A stretch of DNA of 64,000 nt from Pandoraea terrigena (GTDB taxonomy: Bacteria; Pseudomonadota; Gammaproteobacteria; Burkholderiales; Burkholderiaceae), in NCBI RefSeq assembly GCF_902459705.1, contig NZ_CABPRU010000008.1, forward strand, positions 62,001 through 126,000, read 5' to 3'. The number at the start of each line of letters is the position of its first letter. The first letter of the stretch is position 1. Below are positions 9,995-19,426 of the stretch, one piece after another. A model generated the notes under the pieces. The model made no database searches, had not been told where the DNA came from, and saw only the letters and a program-made list of their open reading frames with translations. The position numbers and the translations under genes were made by a program.

Positions 9995-11035
9995 ATGACT
10001 TCGACCTCATTCAACCCGATTCCCCACTACACCGTGTCCTCGGGCGATCTGCCGCGCATCGCGCTGCTCGCCACGGGCGGCACGATCGCGGGCAGCGCGG
10101 CCGACGCGACGCGCACCGCCGGTTATCAGGCCGGGGCGCTCGGTGTCCAGGACCTGCTCGCGGCGGTCCCGGCGCTGGGCAGCGTTGCGCATATCCACGC
10201 GGAGCAGGTCGCTCAGATCGATAGCAAGGACATGAGCGTGGCGCTGTGGCAGAAGCTGGCCGCTCGCGTGAACGCCTTGCTCTCGCAGCCCGACGTGGCC
10301 GGTGCGGTGATCACCCACGGCACCGATACGCTCGAAGAAACGGCGTACTACCTCCATCTGACGGTCAACAGTCGCAAGCCGGTGGTGCTGACCGCGGCGA
10401 TGCGGCCCGCGACGGCGCTCTCGGCCGACGGCCCGCTCAACCTGCTCAACGCCGTGCGCGTGGCCACCGACCCGATTTCGGCCGGACGTGGCGTGATGGT
10501 GGCCGTCAACAACCAGATTCATTGCGCGCGCGACGTCATCAAGACGAGTACCTACAAGGTCGACGCGTTTCACTCGCCGGAGATCGGCTTGCTCGGCTGG
10601 GTGCAGGACGAGCGCGTGGCGTTTCAACGCGCGGCGTTGCAGTATCACACCGTCGAGAGCGAGTTCGTCGGACTCTCGGGCGAGCTGCCGGCCGTGGAAG
10701 TGGTGTCGAGTTATGCGGGTGTGTCGCGGATCGCCGTCGACGCCCTGGTAGAAGCCGGCGTGCAGGGCATCGTGGTCGCGGGCACGGGCAACGGCTCGCT
10801 GCATTCATTGCTGCAACAGGCGCTGGCCGAGGCCGTGCAGCGCGGCGTGACGGTCGTGCGTGCGGCACGCGTGGGCAGTGGGCACGTCATGCATAACGGC
10901 GCGGCGCCCGACGATCAGTACGGCTTCGTGAGCGCAGGCAACCTGCACCCGTTCAAGGCGCGCGTGCTGCTGATGCTGGCCTTGCAGGCCGGCGTGGCGC
11001 ATGAGCGGATGCAGAGCCTGTTTGACGAGTATTGA
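9995..11035 (+). CDS. L-asparaginase (type II-like)
   Basis: Hydrolyses L-asparagine to aspartate and ammonia. 346 residues. The two asparaginase signatures are present: LATGGTIAGS (residues 25-34, nucleophile Thr30) and THGTDTLEETAYYL (107-120, with Thr110 and Asp111 of the second catalytic set). A substrate-binding Ser lies in QIDSKDM. No signal peptide is visible, so it looks cytoplasmic despite a type II-like sequence. An earlier in-frame start at 9959 would place the promoter inside the gene and was not used. It is transcribed toward glxR, with a long hairpin between them. Confidence 0.93.
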   Translation: MTSTSFNPIPHYTVSSGDLPRIALLATGGTIAGSAADATRTAGYQAGALGVQDLLAAVPALGSVAHIHAEQVAQIDSKDMSVALWQKLAARVNALLSQPDVAGAVITHGTDTLEETAYYLHLTVNSRKPVVLTAAMRPATALSADGPLNLLNAVRVATDPISAGRGVMVAVNNQIHCARDVIKTSTYKVDAFHSPEIGLLGWVQDERVAFQRAALQYHTVESEFVGLSGELPAVEVVSSYAGVSRIAVDALVEAGVQGIVVAGTGNGSLHSLLQQALAEAVQRGVTVVRAARVGSGHVMHNGAAPDDQYGFVSAGNLHPFKARVLLMLALQAGVAHERMQSLFDEY

Positions 11036-11074
11036 TCCAAGGCGTCGGCGCGTAAAAATCGGCCTTCAAAATAT

Positions 11075-11106
11075 ACGGGCGCCGGACCTTGCGGCCCGGC
11101 GCCCGT
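11075..11106. terminator. Hairpin between convergent asparaginase and glxR
   Basis: A perfect 11-bp stem, ACGGGCGCCGG / CCGGCGCCCGT, with a 10-base loop. On the minus strand it is followed by ATATTTTG, so it works best as the glxR terminator; it may also serve the plus strand. Confidence 0.7.
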
Positions 11107-11159
11107 TGTCGTCCATCGCCTCTCCCTGATGGCCTGACGCGCCTTACGCGGTCAATGCT

Positions 11160-12041
11160 TTACGCCACCGTATGGTTGGCCAGCATTTCCAGTGCGCGCA
11201 CCATGCCCGAGTGATCCCACGCGGCGCCGCCGTTCGCGGCACACGCGTTGAACAGCTCCTGGCACGTGGCCGTGTTCGGCAGCGACACGCCGAGGGCCTT
11301 GGCGCTCTGCAGCGCCAAATTCAGATCCTTCTGGTGCAGGGCAATCCGGAAGCCCGGTTCGAAGTTGCGCTTGACCATGCGCTCGCCGTGCACTTCGAGA
11401 ATGCGCGACGACGCGAAGCCACCCATCAGCGCCTCACGCACCTTGGCCGGATCGGCACCCGCCTTCGACGCGAACAGCAGGGCCTCGCCCACGGCTTCGA
11501 TCGTCAGCGCGACCACGATCTGGTTGGCGACCTTGCAGGTCTGGCCAGCGCCACTCTCGCCGACGAGCGTGATGTTCTTGCCCATCAGCTCGAAGAACGG
11601 CTTCACATCGTCGAACGCCGCTTGCGAGCCGCCGACCATGATCGACAGCGTGCCGGCCTTCGCACCGACTTCGCCGCCCGAGACCGGGGCGTCGAGGTAC
11701 TCGCAACCCAGTGCCTTGACCTTCTTGGCGTATTCCTTCGTTTCGATCGGCGAGATGGAACTCATGTCGACGACGATCTTGCCTGCCGACAGGCCTTCGG
11801 CGAGGCCGTCCTGACCGAACAGGACAGCGCCCACGTCGGGGGTATCCGGCACCATCACGAAGACGATGTCGGCACGCTTGGCGACTTCCTTGGCCGACGT
11901 GCAGACCGTGGCCTGACCGTCGATCAGGTCTTGCGGGGGCGTGCGGCGCTCATACAGGAACAGCTTGTGACCGGCGTTCTGCAGATGCTTCGCCATCGGC
12001 GCGCCCATGATGCCAAGACCAATGAAACCGAGTTGTGCCAT
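11160..12041 (-). CDS. glxR: 2-hydroxy-3-oxopropionate (tartronate semialdehyde) reductase
   Basis: NAD(P)-dependent beta-hydroxyacid dehydrogenase, 293 residues. It reduces tartronate semialdehyde, the product of glyoxylate carboligase, to D-glycerate. The N-terminal Rossmann motif is GFIGLGIMGAPMA. The substrate-binding DAPVSGGEVGAKAGTLSIMVGG and the catalytic Lys in GQTCKVANQ are both present. The ATG at 12041 has AAGGAG upstream; a longer frame to 12062 lacks support. It is the last gene of the leftward gcl-hyi-glxR cluster. The equivalent E. coli genes are glxR and garR. Confidence 0.93.
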   Translation of the reverse strand: MAQLGFIGLGIMGAPMAKHLQNAGHKLFLYERRTPPQDLIDGQATVCTSAKEVAKRADIVFVMVPDTPDVGAVLFGQDGLAEGLSAGKIVVDMSSISPIETKEYAKKVKALGCEYLDAPVSGGEVGAKAGTLSIMVGGSQAAFDDVKPFFELMGKNITLVGESGAGQTCKVANQIVVALTIEAVGEALLFASKAGADPAKVREALMGGFASSRILEVHGERMVKRNFEPGFRIALHQKDLNLALQSAKALGVSLPNTATCQELFNACAANGGAAWDHSGMVRALEMLANHTVA

Positions 12042-12129
12042 TTCGAGACTCCTTGTTGCCAAAGTGTGAGTTTTTGTCGCTGACGCCCGGACGAGCGGGG
12101 CGGTGATGCCGTGTCATGTCCCCCGTGCT

Positions 12130-12158
12130 CCGGCCGCATGCCCCCTGCACGCGGCCGG
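12130..12158 (-). other. Intercistronic hairpin between hyi and glxR
   Basis: CCGGCCGC (12130-12137) and GCGGCCGG (12151-12158) form a perfect 8-bp GC stem with a 13-base loop inside the 237-base gap between the two genes. There is no T tract, so it is not an obvious terminator. It could stabilise or process the messenger. Nothing else was seen in this gap. Confidence 0.35.
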
Positions 12159-12278
12159 CGGGGCCCTTCCTCGTCGAAACCCGGTCAGCCGGCGCACCGC
12201 CAAGGGCGGATGCGCCTTCGTTTCGTCCGCACGCCACCGGGGGAGGTGCCGTGCGGCGCGTATGGGGGAGCGCAGGAA

Positions 12279-13070
12279 TTACGCCGCTTCGCGCATGCCC
12301 GCTGCCTTGAACCAGCCGAGGCCCTCGGTCGTGGTGGTGGCGGGCTTGTACTCGCAGCCGATCCAGCCCGTGTAGCCGATGCGATCGAGGAACGCGAACA
12401 GATAGGGGTAGTTGATCTCGCCCGTGCCCGGCTCGTTGCGGCCCGGGTTATCCGCCAGTTGCACGTGGGCGATGCGCGCCAGATTCGTCTCGATGGTCTT
12501 GGCGAGTTCGCCTTCCATGCGCTGCATGTGATAGATGTCGTACTGCAGGAACAGGTTGTCCGAGCCAACCGCGTCGAAAATCTCCAGTGCCTGCTTCGTG
12601 CGGTTCACGAAGAAGCCGGGAATGTCGTACGTGTTGATCGGCTCGACCAGCAGCCGGATGCCTTCGGCCTTGAGCGCATCGGCGGCGAAGCGCAGGTTGG
12701 ACACGAGCGTGTCTTGCGCGACTTGCGTCGACAGGTCCGCGCCTTGCTTGCCCACGAGGCAGTTCAGTTGCTTTACGCCCAGCGCCTTGGCGTAGGTGAT
12801 GGCTTCGCCCACGCCGTCGCGGAATTCGGCCACGCGATCAGGGAAGATCGCAATGCCGCGCTCGCCCGCATCCCAGTTACCGGCAGGCAGGTTGTGCAGT
12901 ACGAGGTCGAGCTGGTACTGGTTCAGCTTGTCAGCGATCTGGTCGCGATGAAACGCGTACGGGAACAGGAACTCCACGCCGCGAAAGCCCGCTGCGGCGG
13001 CCGCCTTGAAGCGGTCGAGGAACGGCACCTCGTTGAACAGCATGGTCAGATTGGCGGCAAATTTCGGCAT
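12279..13070 (-). CDS. hyi: Hydroxypyruvate isomerase
   Basis: Interconverts hydroxypyruvate and tartronate semialdehyde in glyoxylate metabolism. 263 residues, a TIM-barrel of the xylose isomerase-like (AP endonuclease 2) superfamily. Diagnostic stretches are PKFAANLTMLFNEVPFLDRF at the start, LHNLPAGNWDAGERGIA, and LLVEPINTYDIPGFF, which contains a metal-binding Glu. The ATG has GAGGAG upstream. It lies between gcl and glxR, 157 bases after gcl, on the same strand. Confidence 0.94.
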   Translation of the reverse strand: MPKFAANLTMLFNEVPFLDRFKAAAAAGFRGVEFLFPYAFHRDQIADKLNQYQLDLVLHNLPAGNWDAGERGIAIFPDRVAEFRDGVGEAITYAKALGVKQLNCLVGKQGADLSTQVAQDTLVSNLRFAADALKAEGIRLLVEPINTYDIPGFFVNRTKQALEIFDAVGSDNLFLQYDIYHMQRMEGELAKTIETNLARIAHVQLADNPGRNEPGTGEINYPYLFAFLDRIGYTGWIGCEYKPATTTTEGLGWFKAAGMREAA

Positions 13071-13227
13071 TGCGCTGACTCCTCTTTCTCTCTTTTAGGG
13101 GGTGGTTTCGACGATTTCGATGTCAGGGTGTTGCGAGGTTGCGGAGCGCCTGCCTTGGGACGGTCAAGGGGTCTAGCCGAGAGCGCAGGGGACGCAAGCG
13201 CCCCGCAAACCGTTTTGCAGCGTTGAC

Positions 13228-14994
13228 TTACGCCGACACTGCGTTGTCTTCTTCCACGACGTCGATGATTTCCTCGAACTCGTTGACGTTGTCGATCTCG
13301 GTGCCCATCGCAATGTTGGTCACACGCTCGAGAATCACTTCCACGATCACCGGCACGGAGAACTCGGCCATCAACTTGCGGGCCTGGGCAAACGCGGGCT
13401 GGATGTCGTTCGGCTGGAACACACGGATCGCCTTCACGCCGAGGCCTTCGGCCACCTTCACGTGATCGACGCCATAACCGTTGACCTCCGGCGAGTTCAC
13501 GTTCTCGAACGCGAGCTGCACGCAGTAGTCCATGTCGAAGTTGCGCTGCGCCTGGCGGATCAGGCCCAGGTACGAGTTGTTCACGACCACGTGGATGTAC
13601 GGCACCTTGAACTGCGCGGCCACGGCCAGCTCTTCGATCATGAACTGGAAGTCGTAGTCACCCGAGATCGCCACCACGTCCGACGACGGCGAGGCAACCT
13701 TCGCACCGATGGCGGCCGGCACCGTCCAGCCCAACGGACCTGCCTGGCCGCAGTTGATCCAGTGGCGCGGCTTGTTCACGTGCAGGAACTGCGCGGCGGC
13801 GATCTGCGACAGACCGATGGTCGAGACGTAACGCACATCCCGGCCGAAGAACGCGTTCATCTCCTGGTACACGCGCTGCGGCTTGATCGGCACCTGATCG
13901 AAGTCCGAGCGGCGCAGCATGGTGCGCTTGCGCTTCTGGCAGTCGGCCACCCATTGCGCACGATCCGGCAGGCGACCGGCGGCCTTCAGTTCCTTGGCGA
14001 CTTCCACGAACAGGGTGAGCGCGGCCTTGGCGTCGGAGACGATGCCGTAGTCCGGGCCGAACACGCGGCCGATTTGCGTCGGCTCGATGTCGACGTGCAC
14101 GAACTTGCGGCCCTTGGTGAACACATCGACGCTGCCCGTGTGGCGATTGGCCCAGCGGTTGCCGATCCCCATCACGAAGTCCGAGGCCAGCATCGTCGCA
14201 TTGCCGAAGCGGTGCGAGGTCTGCAGGCCGACCATGCCGGCCATGAGCGGATGGTCGTCGGCGATGGTGCCCCAACCCATGAGCGTGGGCACGACCGGCA
14301 CGTTTACCGTCTCGGCGAACTCGACGAGCAGGTCGGCGGCGTCGGCATTGATCACGCCGCCGCCCGAGACGATCAGCGGGCGCTCCGAGGCGACCAGCAT
14401 CTGGATGGCTTTCTCGATCTGGGCACGCGTGGCCGCGGGCTTGTACACCGGCAGCGGTTCGTAGGTGTCCGGATCGAATTCGATCTCGGCGACCTGCACG
14501 TCGAACGGCAGGTCGATGAGCACCGGACCCGGACGGCCCGAGCGCATCAGGTGGAACGCCTGCTGGAACACGCGCGGCACGAGCGCGGGCTCGCGCACCG
14601 TCACGGCCCACTTGGTGACCGGCTTGGCGATCGACTCGATGTCGACGGCCTGGAAGTCTTCCTTGTACAGACGGGCGCGCGGGGCCTGGCCGGTGATGCA
14701 CAGGATGGGGATCGAATCGGCCCAGGCCGAGTACAGGCCGGTAATCATGTCGGTGCCCGCCGGACCCGAGGTGCCGATGCACACACCGATATTGCCGGCT
14801 TCGGCGCGGGTGTACCCTTCGGCCATGTGAGACGCGCCCTCGACGTGGCGTGCGAGCACGTGCTCCACGCTACCGGCCTTGCGCATTGCCGAATAGAACG
14901 GGTTGATGGCGGCACCGGGCACACCGAATGCGGTGGTAATACCTTCTTTCTCGAGCACTCGGATTGCGGCCTCTACGGCGGTCATCTTGGCCAT
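13228..14994 (-). CDS. gcl: Glyoxylate carboligase
   Basis: Thiamine diphosphate-dependent enzyme that joins two glyoxylates to tartronate semialdehyde and CO2. 588 residues, close to the usual 593. It has the three-domain TPP fold: N-terminal PYR domain ([14 protein letters not shown]), central domain, and C-terminal PP domain with the GDYDF metal-binding motif. The PYR-domain position occupied by Glu in most TPP enzymes reads [10 protein letters not shown] here. In characterised Gcl that residue is Val, consistent with the Val seen here. The frame extends to 15102, but the conserved start [10 protein letters not shown] sets the ATG at 14994. It is divergent from the LysR gene at 15124. Confidence 0.96.
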   Translation of the reverse strand: MAKMTAVEAAIRVLEKEGITTAFGVPGAAINPFYSAMRKAGSVEHVLARHVEGASHMAEGYTRAEAGNIGVCIGTSGPAGTDMITGLYSAWADSIPILCITGQAPRARLYKEDFQAVDIESIAKPVTKWAVTVREPALVPRVFQQAFHLMRSGRPGPVLIDLPFDVQVAEIEFDPDTYEPLPVYKPAATRAQIEKAIQMLVASERPLIVSGGGVINADAADLLVEFAETVNVPVVPTLMGWGTIADDHPLMAGMVGLQTSHRFGNATMLASDFVMGIGNRWANRHTGSVDVFTKGRKFVHVDIEPTQIGRVFGPDYGIVSDAKAALTLFVEVAKELKAAGRLPDRAQWVADCQKRKRTMLRRSDFDQVPIKPQRVYQEMNAFFGRDVRYVSTIGLSQIAAAQFLHVNKPRHWINCGQAGPLGWTVPAAIGAKVASPSSDVVAISGDYDFQFMIEELAVAAQFKVPYIHVVVNNSYLGLIRQAQRNFDMDYCVQLAFENVNSPEVNGYGVDHVKVAEGLGVKAIRVFQPNDIQPAFAQARKLMAEFSVPVIVEVILERVTNIAMGTEIDNVNEFEEIIDVVEEDNAVSA

Positions 14995-15123
14995 GTGACG
15001 TCTCCAATGGGTAAATGGGTAATGAGTCAATGCGTTGGAGGTCACTTTAAGCCGGTACGATTTGTTTGATAAGATCACAAAAGATCGTTTTTTTAAGAAC
15101 AAAAAGTATCGAATGGAGGGGCG

Positions 15124-16035
15124 ATGGACCGTTTCAAACAGATCGAAACCTTCGTGCAGGTGGCCGAAGCGGGCAGTCTGGCCGCAGCGGCCCTCAAGGA
15201 GGGGGTCTCGCCGGTGATCCTCGGGCGGCGCATCGACGCGCTCGAAAAGCGCCTCGGCATCAAGCTCATGTACCGCTCGACGCGGCGGCTTGCGTTATCG
15301 GAAGAGGGCGGCGCGTTCCTGGAACGTTGCAAGCAGTTGCTCGGCGACTGGGAGATGGCCGAGAACGAAATCAGCGCGGGGCGTCACGCCGTCTCGGGGC
15401 ACCTGATTGTCTCGGCCCCGGCGGCGTTCGGGCGCAAGCACGTCGCGCCACATGCGCCGGCGTTCCTGCGCCTGCACCCCGAGGTGCAGATTTCGTTCAA
15501 CCTGACCGACCGTGTGGTCGATCTCGTGCGCGAGGGGTATGACATGGGCATTCGCATCGGCGGCTCGGTCGACCCGAATTTCGTGGCGGTCAAACTCGCC
15601 CAGAATCGGCGTGTGGTGTGCGGCACGCCGGCGTATTTCGCCCGCTACGGCCGTCCGAAGACGCTGGAGGACCTGGCCAGACACAACTGCCTCGCATTCA
15701 ACTTGCAGGGCGGACAGCAGCGCGGTTGGTACTTCAAGCGCCAGGGCAAGCTCGTGACGATTCGCGTGACGGGCAGCCTGGATTGCAACGACGGGGAGTT
15801 GCTGCACCGCTGGTCGCTGGAGGGGATCGGGCTGGGCTGGCGCTCGACGTGGGAGATCCAGCGCGAATTGCTCTCCGGCGAGCTGGAGACCGTGCTCGAC
15901 GAGTACGCGCTACCCGACTACGACATCCTCGCGGTGTATCCGCAGCAGCGTTTCCAGCCCGCGCGGGTGCGTCTTTTCATCGAGCAATTGCGGCAGATCT
16001 ACGCCCGTCCGAACTACTGGCTGGAGAACACCTGA
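15124..16035 (+). CDS. LysR-family regulator divergent from gcl
   Basis: 303 residues. The N-terminal winged HTH ([20 protein letters not shown]) is followed by a LysR substrate-binding domain. The ATG has GGAGGGG close upstream. Its position, 129 bases from gcl and divergent, is the classic LysR arrangement, so it probably controls gcl-hyi-glxR. The shared promoter region is AT-rich (15055-15115) with two AAGATC blocks (15071 and 15083) that could be operator half-sites. It is strongly similar to the second LysR protein at 48778-49764. The regulatory target is inferred from position. Confidence 0.9.
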   Translation: MDRFKQIETFVQVAEAGSLAAAALKEGVSPVILGRRIDALEKRLGIKLMYRSTRRLALSEEGGAFLERCKQLLGDWEMAENEISAGRHAVSGHLIVSAPAAFGRKHVAPHAPAFLRLHPEVQISFNLTDRVVDLVREGYDMGIRIGGSVDPNFVAVKLAQNRRVVCGTPAYFARYGRPKTLEDLARHNCLAFNLQGGQQRGWYFKRQGKLVTIRVTGSLDCNDGELLHRWSLEGIGLGWRSTWEIQRELLSGELETVLDEYALPDYDILAVYPQQRFQPARVRLFIEQLRQIYARPNYWLENT

Positions 16036-16056
16036 CCGCCGGCGATCGGGCGGTAG

Positions 16057-16085
16057 TTGATGATCGACGTGAAATCCGCTAGAAT
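16057..16085 (+). promoter_or_regulatory. Sigma-70 promoter of the rpsF operon
   Basis: TTGATG (16057-16062), exactly 17 bases, TAGAAT (16080-16085). The predicted start near 16092 leaves a leader of about 60 bases, with AAGGAG seven bases before the rpsF ATG. The leader is a place where S6:S18 feedback control is known in many bacteria, but I did not confirm the motif. Confidence 0.75.
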
Positions 16086-16151
16086 CGCGTGTTCTGCAAC
16101 CTTGCTGCACTGGTTTTGACGCCCGGGCGGCTTTGTCCATAAGGAGCTTAT

Positions 16152-16529
16152 ATGCGTCATTATGAAATCGTATTTATCGTTCACCCCGATCAGAGCGAGC
16201 AGGTGCCTGCGATGATCGAGCGCTACAAGAGCATGGTGACGGCCAAGGCCGGTCAGATCCATCGCGTCGAAGACTGGGGCCGTCGTCAACTGGCCTACAT
16301 GATCGAGAAGCTGGCGAAGGCTCACTACGTCTGCATGAACATCGAATGCGACCAGGAAACCCTGGACGAGCTGGAACACGCATTCAAGTTCAACGACGCC
16401 GTGCTGCGTCACCTCGTCGTTCGCATGAAGAAGGCCGAGACCGCACCGTCGCCGATGATGAAGGAAGTGGCCCGCGAAGAAGCCAAGAAGGCTGCCGCGA
16501 CGCCCGCGACCGAAGCCGTCGCTTCGTAA
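16152..16529 (+). CDS. rpsF: 30S ribosomal protein S6
   Basis: 125 residues. The S6 fold begins [21 protein letters not shown]. The conserved [23 protein letters not shown] strand-helix core is present, and the sequence ends in a Lys/Ala-rich tail. It binds 16S rRNA with S18. It is the first gene of rpsF-priB-rpsR-rplI. Confidence 0.97.
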   Translation: MRHYEIVFIVHPDQSEQVPAMIERYKSMVTAKAGQIHRVEDWGRRQLAYMIEKLAKAHYVCMNIECDQETLDELEHAFKFNDAVLRHLVVRMKKAETAPSPMMKEVAREEAKKAAATPATEAVAS

Positions 16530-16575
16530 GTAGCGCACCGGAACGCACCAGGGCGCCAACGGAGACGTCGACCGC

Positions 16576-16878
16576 GTGAATCGCTTACGGCTCGAAGCCA
16601 GCATTGTCGAAATCGGCACGCTGCGCTATACCCCAGCCGGGCTTCCCGTGATCGATGTCACGCTGGCCCACGCGGGAACGGCCGAAGAGGCGGGTGTGGC
16701 CCGTCAGGTCGAGTTCTCGTTGCCAGCCGTTGCGATCGGTCCCCTCAGTGCCAAAGTCATGGCGTTGGGACTCGAGAAACCGGCCCAGTGGGCTGGGTTT
16801 CTGGCCAAGAAGCATCGCAATAGCCGCACCCTGGTGTTTCACATCACAGCATTGCAAGTATTTGAAAAGGATTGTTGA
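16576..16878 (+). CDS. priB: Primosomal replication protein N (PriB)
   Basis: 100-residue single-OB-fold DNA-binding protein of the replication restart primosome. It begins [21 protein letters not shown], a typical PriB/SSB-like strand pattern. It uses a GTG start. The location between rpsF and rpsR is the conserved proteobacterial position and is strong support. Confidence 0.92.
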   Translation: MNRLRLEASIVEIGTLRYTPAGLPVIDVTLAHAGTAEEAGVARQVEFSLPAVAIGPLSAKVMALGLEKPAQWAGFLAKKHRNSRTLVFHITALQVFEKDC

Positions 16879-16880
16879 AC

Positions 16881-17162
16881 ATGCCGCGTCCTAACGGTAA
16901 AAACAAGAAGTTTGATCGCCGCCGCCAACAGCAAAACCCGCTGTTCAAGCGCAAGAAGTTCTGCCGCTTCACCGTCGCTGGTGTTGACCAGATCGATTAC
17001 AAGGATATCGAGACGCTGAAGGACTTCATCGGCGACAACGGCAAGATTACCCCGGCTCGCCTGACGGGCACCAAGGCGCATTACCAGCGCCAGCTCGATA
17101 CGGCCATCAAGCGCGCGCGTTTCCTCGCGCTGATGCCGTACACCGATCTGCACGGTGCTTAA
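16881..17162 (+). CDS. rpsR: 30S ribosomal protein S18
   Basis: 93 residues. The core is [22 protein letters not shown] and [17 protein letters not shown], followed by the basic [12 protein letters not shown]. The ATG at 16881 is two bases after the priB stop; a start nine bases earlier would overlap priB. It partners S6 in the small-subunit platform. Confidence 0.97.
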   Translation: MPRPNGKNKKFDRRRQQQNPLFKRKKFCRFTVAGVDQIDYKDIETLKDFIGDNGKITPARLTGTKAHYQRQLDTAIKRARFLALMPYTDLHGA

Positions 17163-17189
17163 TCGCCAGTCGACGAAGGAGAATAGATA

Positions 17190-17642
17190 ATGCAAGTGAT
17201 TCTGCTGGATAAGGTCGTCAACTTGGGTAACCTGGGCGACATCGTGAAGGTCAAGGACGGTTTCGCACGTAACTTCCTGATCCCGACGAAGAAGGCTCGC
17301 CGCGCCACCAAGGACGCGATCGCCGAGTTCGAAGTTCGCCGCGCCGAACTGGAAAAGGCTGCCGCCGAGAAGCTGGCTGCCGCACAAGGCGAAGGCGAAA
17401 AGCTGTCGGGCCTGACCGTGCAAATCTCGCAGAAGGCCGGCGTTGACGGCCGTCTGTTCGGTTCGGTCACCAACTTCGACATCGCCGAAGCCCTGGCTAC
17501 CCAAGGTTTCAAGGTCGAGAAGATGCAAGTGCGCCTGCCGAACGGCCCGCTCAAGACCGTGGGTGACTTCCCGGTTCAAGTGGCGCTGCACACGGACGTC
17601 GTCGTCGACGTGAACGTGTCGGTGCTGGGCGAGCACGCCTAA
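17190..17642 (+). CDS. rplI: 50S ribosomal protein L9
   Basis: 150 residues with the L9 N-terminal domain ([21 protein letters not shown]), the long connecting helix (about residues 40-75) and the C-terminal rRNA-binding domain. Last gene of the operon, with GAAGGAG ahead of the ATG. A strong terminator follows. Confidence 0.98.
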   Translation: MQVILLDKVVNLGNLGDIVKVKDGFARNFLIPTKKARRATKDAIAEFEVRRAELEKAAAEKLAAAQGEGEKLSGLTVQISQKAGVDGRLFGSVTNFDIAEALATQGFKVEKMQVRLPNGPLKTVGDFPVQVALHTDVVVDVNVSVLGEHA

Positions 17643-17672
17643 GCGATATCCGCGTCAGCTTCCCGACGCGAA

Positions 17673-17712
17673 CAAAAAACGGAAGTCGGTCCGCCGGCTT
17701 CCGTTTTTTTTA
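17673..17712 (+). terminator. Terminator of the rpsF-rplI operon
   Basis: AAAAAACGGAAGTCGG pairs with CCGGCTTCCGTTTTTT (one wobble) around a four-base loop, followed by further Ts. The rest of the gap up to dnaB (17713-17944) holds only the dnaB promoter region. Confidence 0.93.
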
Positions 17713-17931
17713 TGCCTGTCCCTTCTGTCGTGTCGGCTGCCGGATGGCTCGATGGCCGTGCACATGCCAGTCTATGCCGGCCGTATCACGGTCGCGCACT
17801 CCCTTTCACGTTCCTCTCGTTCGATAGCGCCGCCTTATGTTGCCCCCAGGGAAACTGCTGAACAAAACACGTTCGGAAAAATCGCCGCGCAAGCGGGATT
17901 TCGCCGGGTCGGACCGAGAACGCGGGAACGG

Positions 17932-17937
17932 TATAAT
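17932..17937 (+). promoter_or_regulatory. Consensus -10 element just ahead of dnaB
   Basis: TATAAT lies seven bases before the ATG at 17945. No good -35 is visible at the normal distance (17909-17914 reads TCGGAC). If the element is used, transcription starts at or one base before the ATG, giving a leaderless dnaB message. Confidence 0.5.
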
Positions 17938-17944
17938 GCCCGGC

Positions 17945-19312
17945 ATGAACGCACCCGATCCCCAACTCGATTCCCTCAAAGTGCCGCCGCACTCCATCGA
18001 GGCGGAGCAATCCGTGCTCGGCGGGCTGCTGCTCGACAACGGGGCGTGGGATCGAATCGGCGACTTTCTGGCGGAATCGGATTTCTACCGCTACGACCAC
18101 CGGCTCATCTATCAGCACATTGGCCGACTGATCGCCGGCGACCGACCTGCCGACGTGATTACCGTCTTCGAGTCGCTGACCTCCGCGGGCAAAGCCGAGG
18201 ACGTGGGCGGGCTCGCCTATCTGAACGCGCTGGCACAGAACACGCCGAGTGCCGCGAACATCCGTCGTTACGCGGAAATCGTGCGGGACCGTGCAGTGTT
18301 GCGCAAGCTTGTCACGGTGGCCGACGAGATTGCCTCCGACGCCTTCAATCCGCAGGGCAGGGAAGTGCGCCAGATGCTCGACGAGGCCGAAGCGAAGGTG
18401 TTTGCCATCGCGGAAGAAGGCTCGCGCAGCACCAACGGCTTTCTTGAGTTGCAGCCGCTGCTCACGCAGGTCGTCGAGCGCATCGACGAGTTGTACCACC
18501 GCGAAGGCGGCAGCGACATCACCGGCATTCCGACGGGGTTCGTCGACCTGGATCGCATGACGTCGGGTTTCAACGGCGGCGACCTGATCATCGTGGCCGG
18601 CCGTCCTTCGATGGGTAAGACGACCTTCTCGATGAACATCGGCGAGCACGTCGCCGTGGAAGAGGGGTTGCCCGTCGCCGTGTTCTCGATGGAAATGCCG
18701 GGCACGCAGTTGGCCATGCGTATGCTGGGGTCGGTGGGCCGTCTCGATCAGCATCGGTTGCGTACCGGCAAGCTGGTCGACGAAGACTGGCCGAAGCTCA
18801 CGCACGCCATGCAGAAGATGAACGAGACGCAGCTTTTCGTCGACGAGACGCCTGCGCTCAATCCGATGGAGCTGCGCGCGCGAGCGCGTCGTCTGGCGCG
18901 TCAGTGCGGCAAGCTGGGGCTGATCATCATCGATTACCTCCAGTTGATGAGCGGGTCGGGCAACGGCGAAAACCGCGCGACGGAAATCTCGGAGATTTCG
19001 CGTTCGCTCAAAGGTCTGGCCAAGGAACTGAACGTGCCCGTGATCGCGCTCTCGCAGCTCAACCGTAGTCTTGAACAACGCCCGAACAAGCGTCCGGTCA
19101 TGTCGGACTTGCGTGAATCGGGCGCCATCGAACAGGATGCCGACATTATCCTGTTCATCTATCGCGACGAAGTGTACAACCCCGATACGCCCGACAAAGG
19201 CACCGCCGAGATCATCATCGCCAAACAGCGTAACGGTCCTATCGGCCAGGTGCGCCTGGCGTTCATCGGCGCGTATACGAAGTTCGACAATCTGGCCGGC
19301 CCCCAATACTGA
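17945..19312 (+). CDS. dnaB: Replicative DNA helicase DnaB
   Basis: 455 residues. The N-terminal scaffold domain starts VPPHSIEAEQSVLGGLLLDN. The RecA-like C-terminal motor has Walker A GRPSMGKT at 219-226, followed by the SMEMPGTQLAMRM, DYLQLMSG and DLRESGAIEQDAD motifs. It forms the hexamer that unwinds DNA at the replication fork. Candidate starts are ATG at 17936, which overlaps a TATAAT, and ATG at 17945. The latter gives MNAPDPQL, which matches the expected N-terminus of related proteins. There is no Shine-Dalgarno sequence. Confidence 0.97.
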   Translation: MNAPDPQLDSLKVPPHSIEAEQSVLGGLLLDNGAWDRIGDFLAESDFYRYDHRLIYQHIGRLIAGDRPADVITVFESLTSAGKAEDVGGLAYLNALAQNTPSAANIRRYAEIVRDRAVLRKLVTVADEIASDAFNPQGREVRQMLDEAEAKVFAIAEEGSRSTNGFLELQPLLTQVVERIDELYHREGGSDITGIPTGFVDLDRMTSGFNGGDLIIVAGRPSMGKTTFSMNIGEHVAVEEGLPVAVFSMEMPGTQLAMRMLGSVGRLDQHRLRTGKLVDEDWPKLTHAMQKMNETQLFVDETPALNPMELRARARRLARQCGKLGLIIIDYLQLMSGSGNGENRATEISEISRSLKGLAKELNVPVIALSQLNRSLEQRPNKRPVMSDLRESGAIEQDADIILFIYRDEVYNPDTPDKGTAEIIIAKQRNGPIGQVRLAFIGAYTKFDNLAGPQY

Positions 19313-19338
19313 CGCGTTGATTTCCACCCATTCGTAGG

Positions 19339-19358
19339 GGCGTGCGGTAACGCACGCC
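19339..19358 (+). terminator. Hairpin downstream of dnaB
   Basis: GGCGTGCG-GTAA-CGCACGCC, a perfect 8-bp stem with a four-base loop, 26 bases after the dnaB stop. No T tract follows, so termination here is uncertain. Confidence 0.4.
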
Positions 19359-19426
19359 TGCAACGAGGTAGAATGTGACGTTTTTGTGTCGACCCGCCCC
19401 CAATTCATATCCGGAGTTTTCCAATA

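Noticed and set aside
13462-15069. 535-residue plus-strand frame opposite gcl
   Set aside because: Antisense shadow of glyoxylate carboligase, Arg/His-rich and without motifs.
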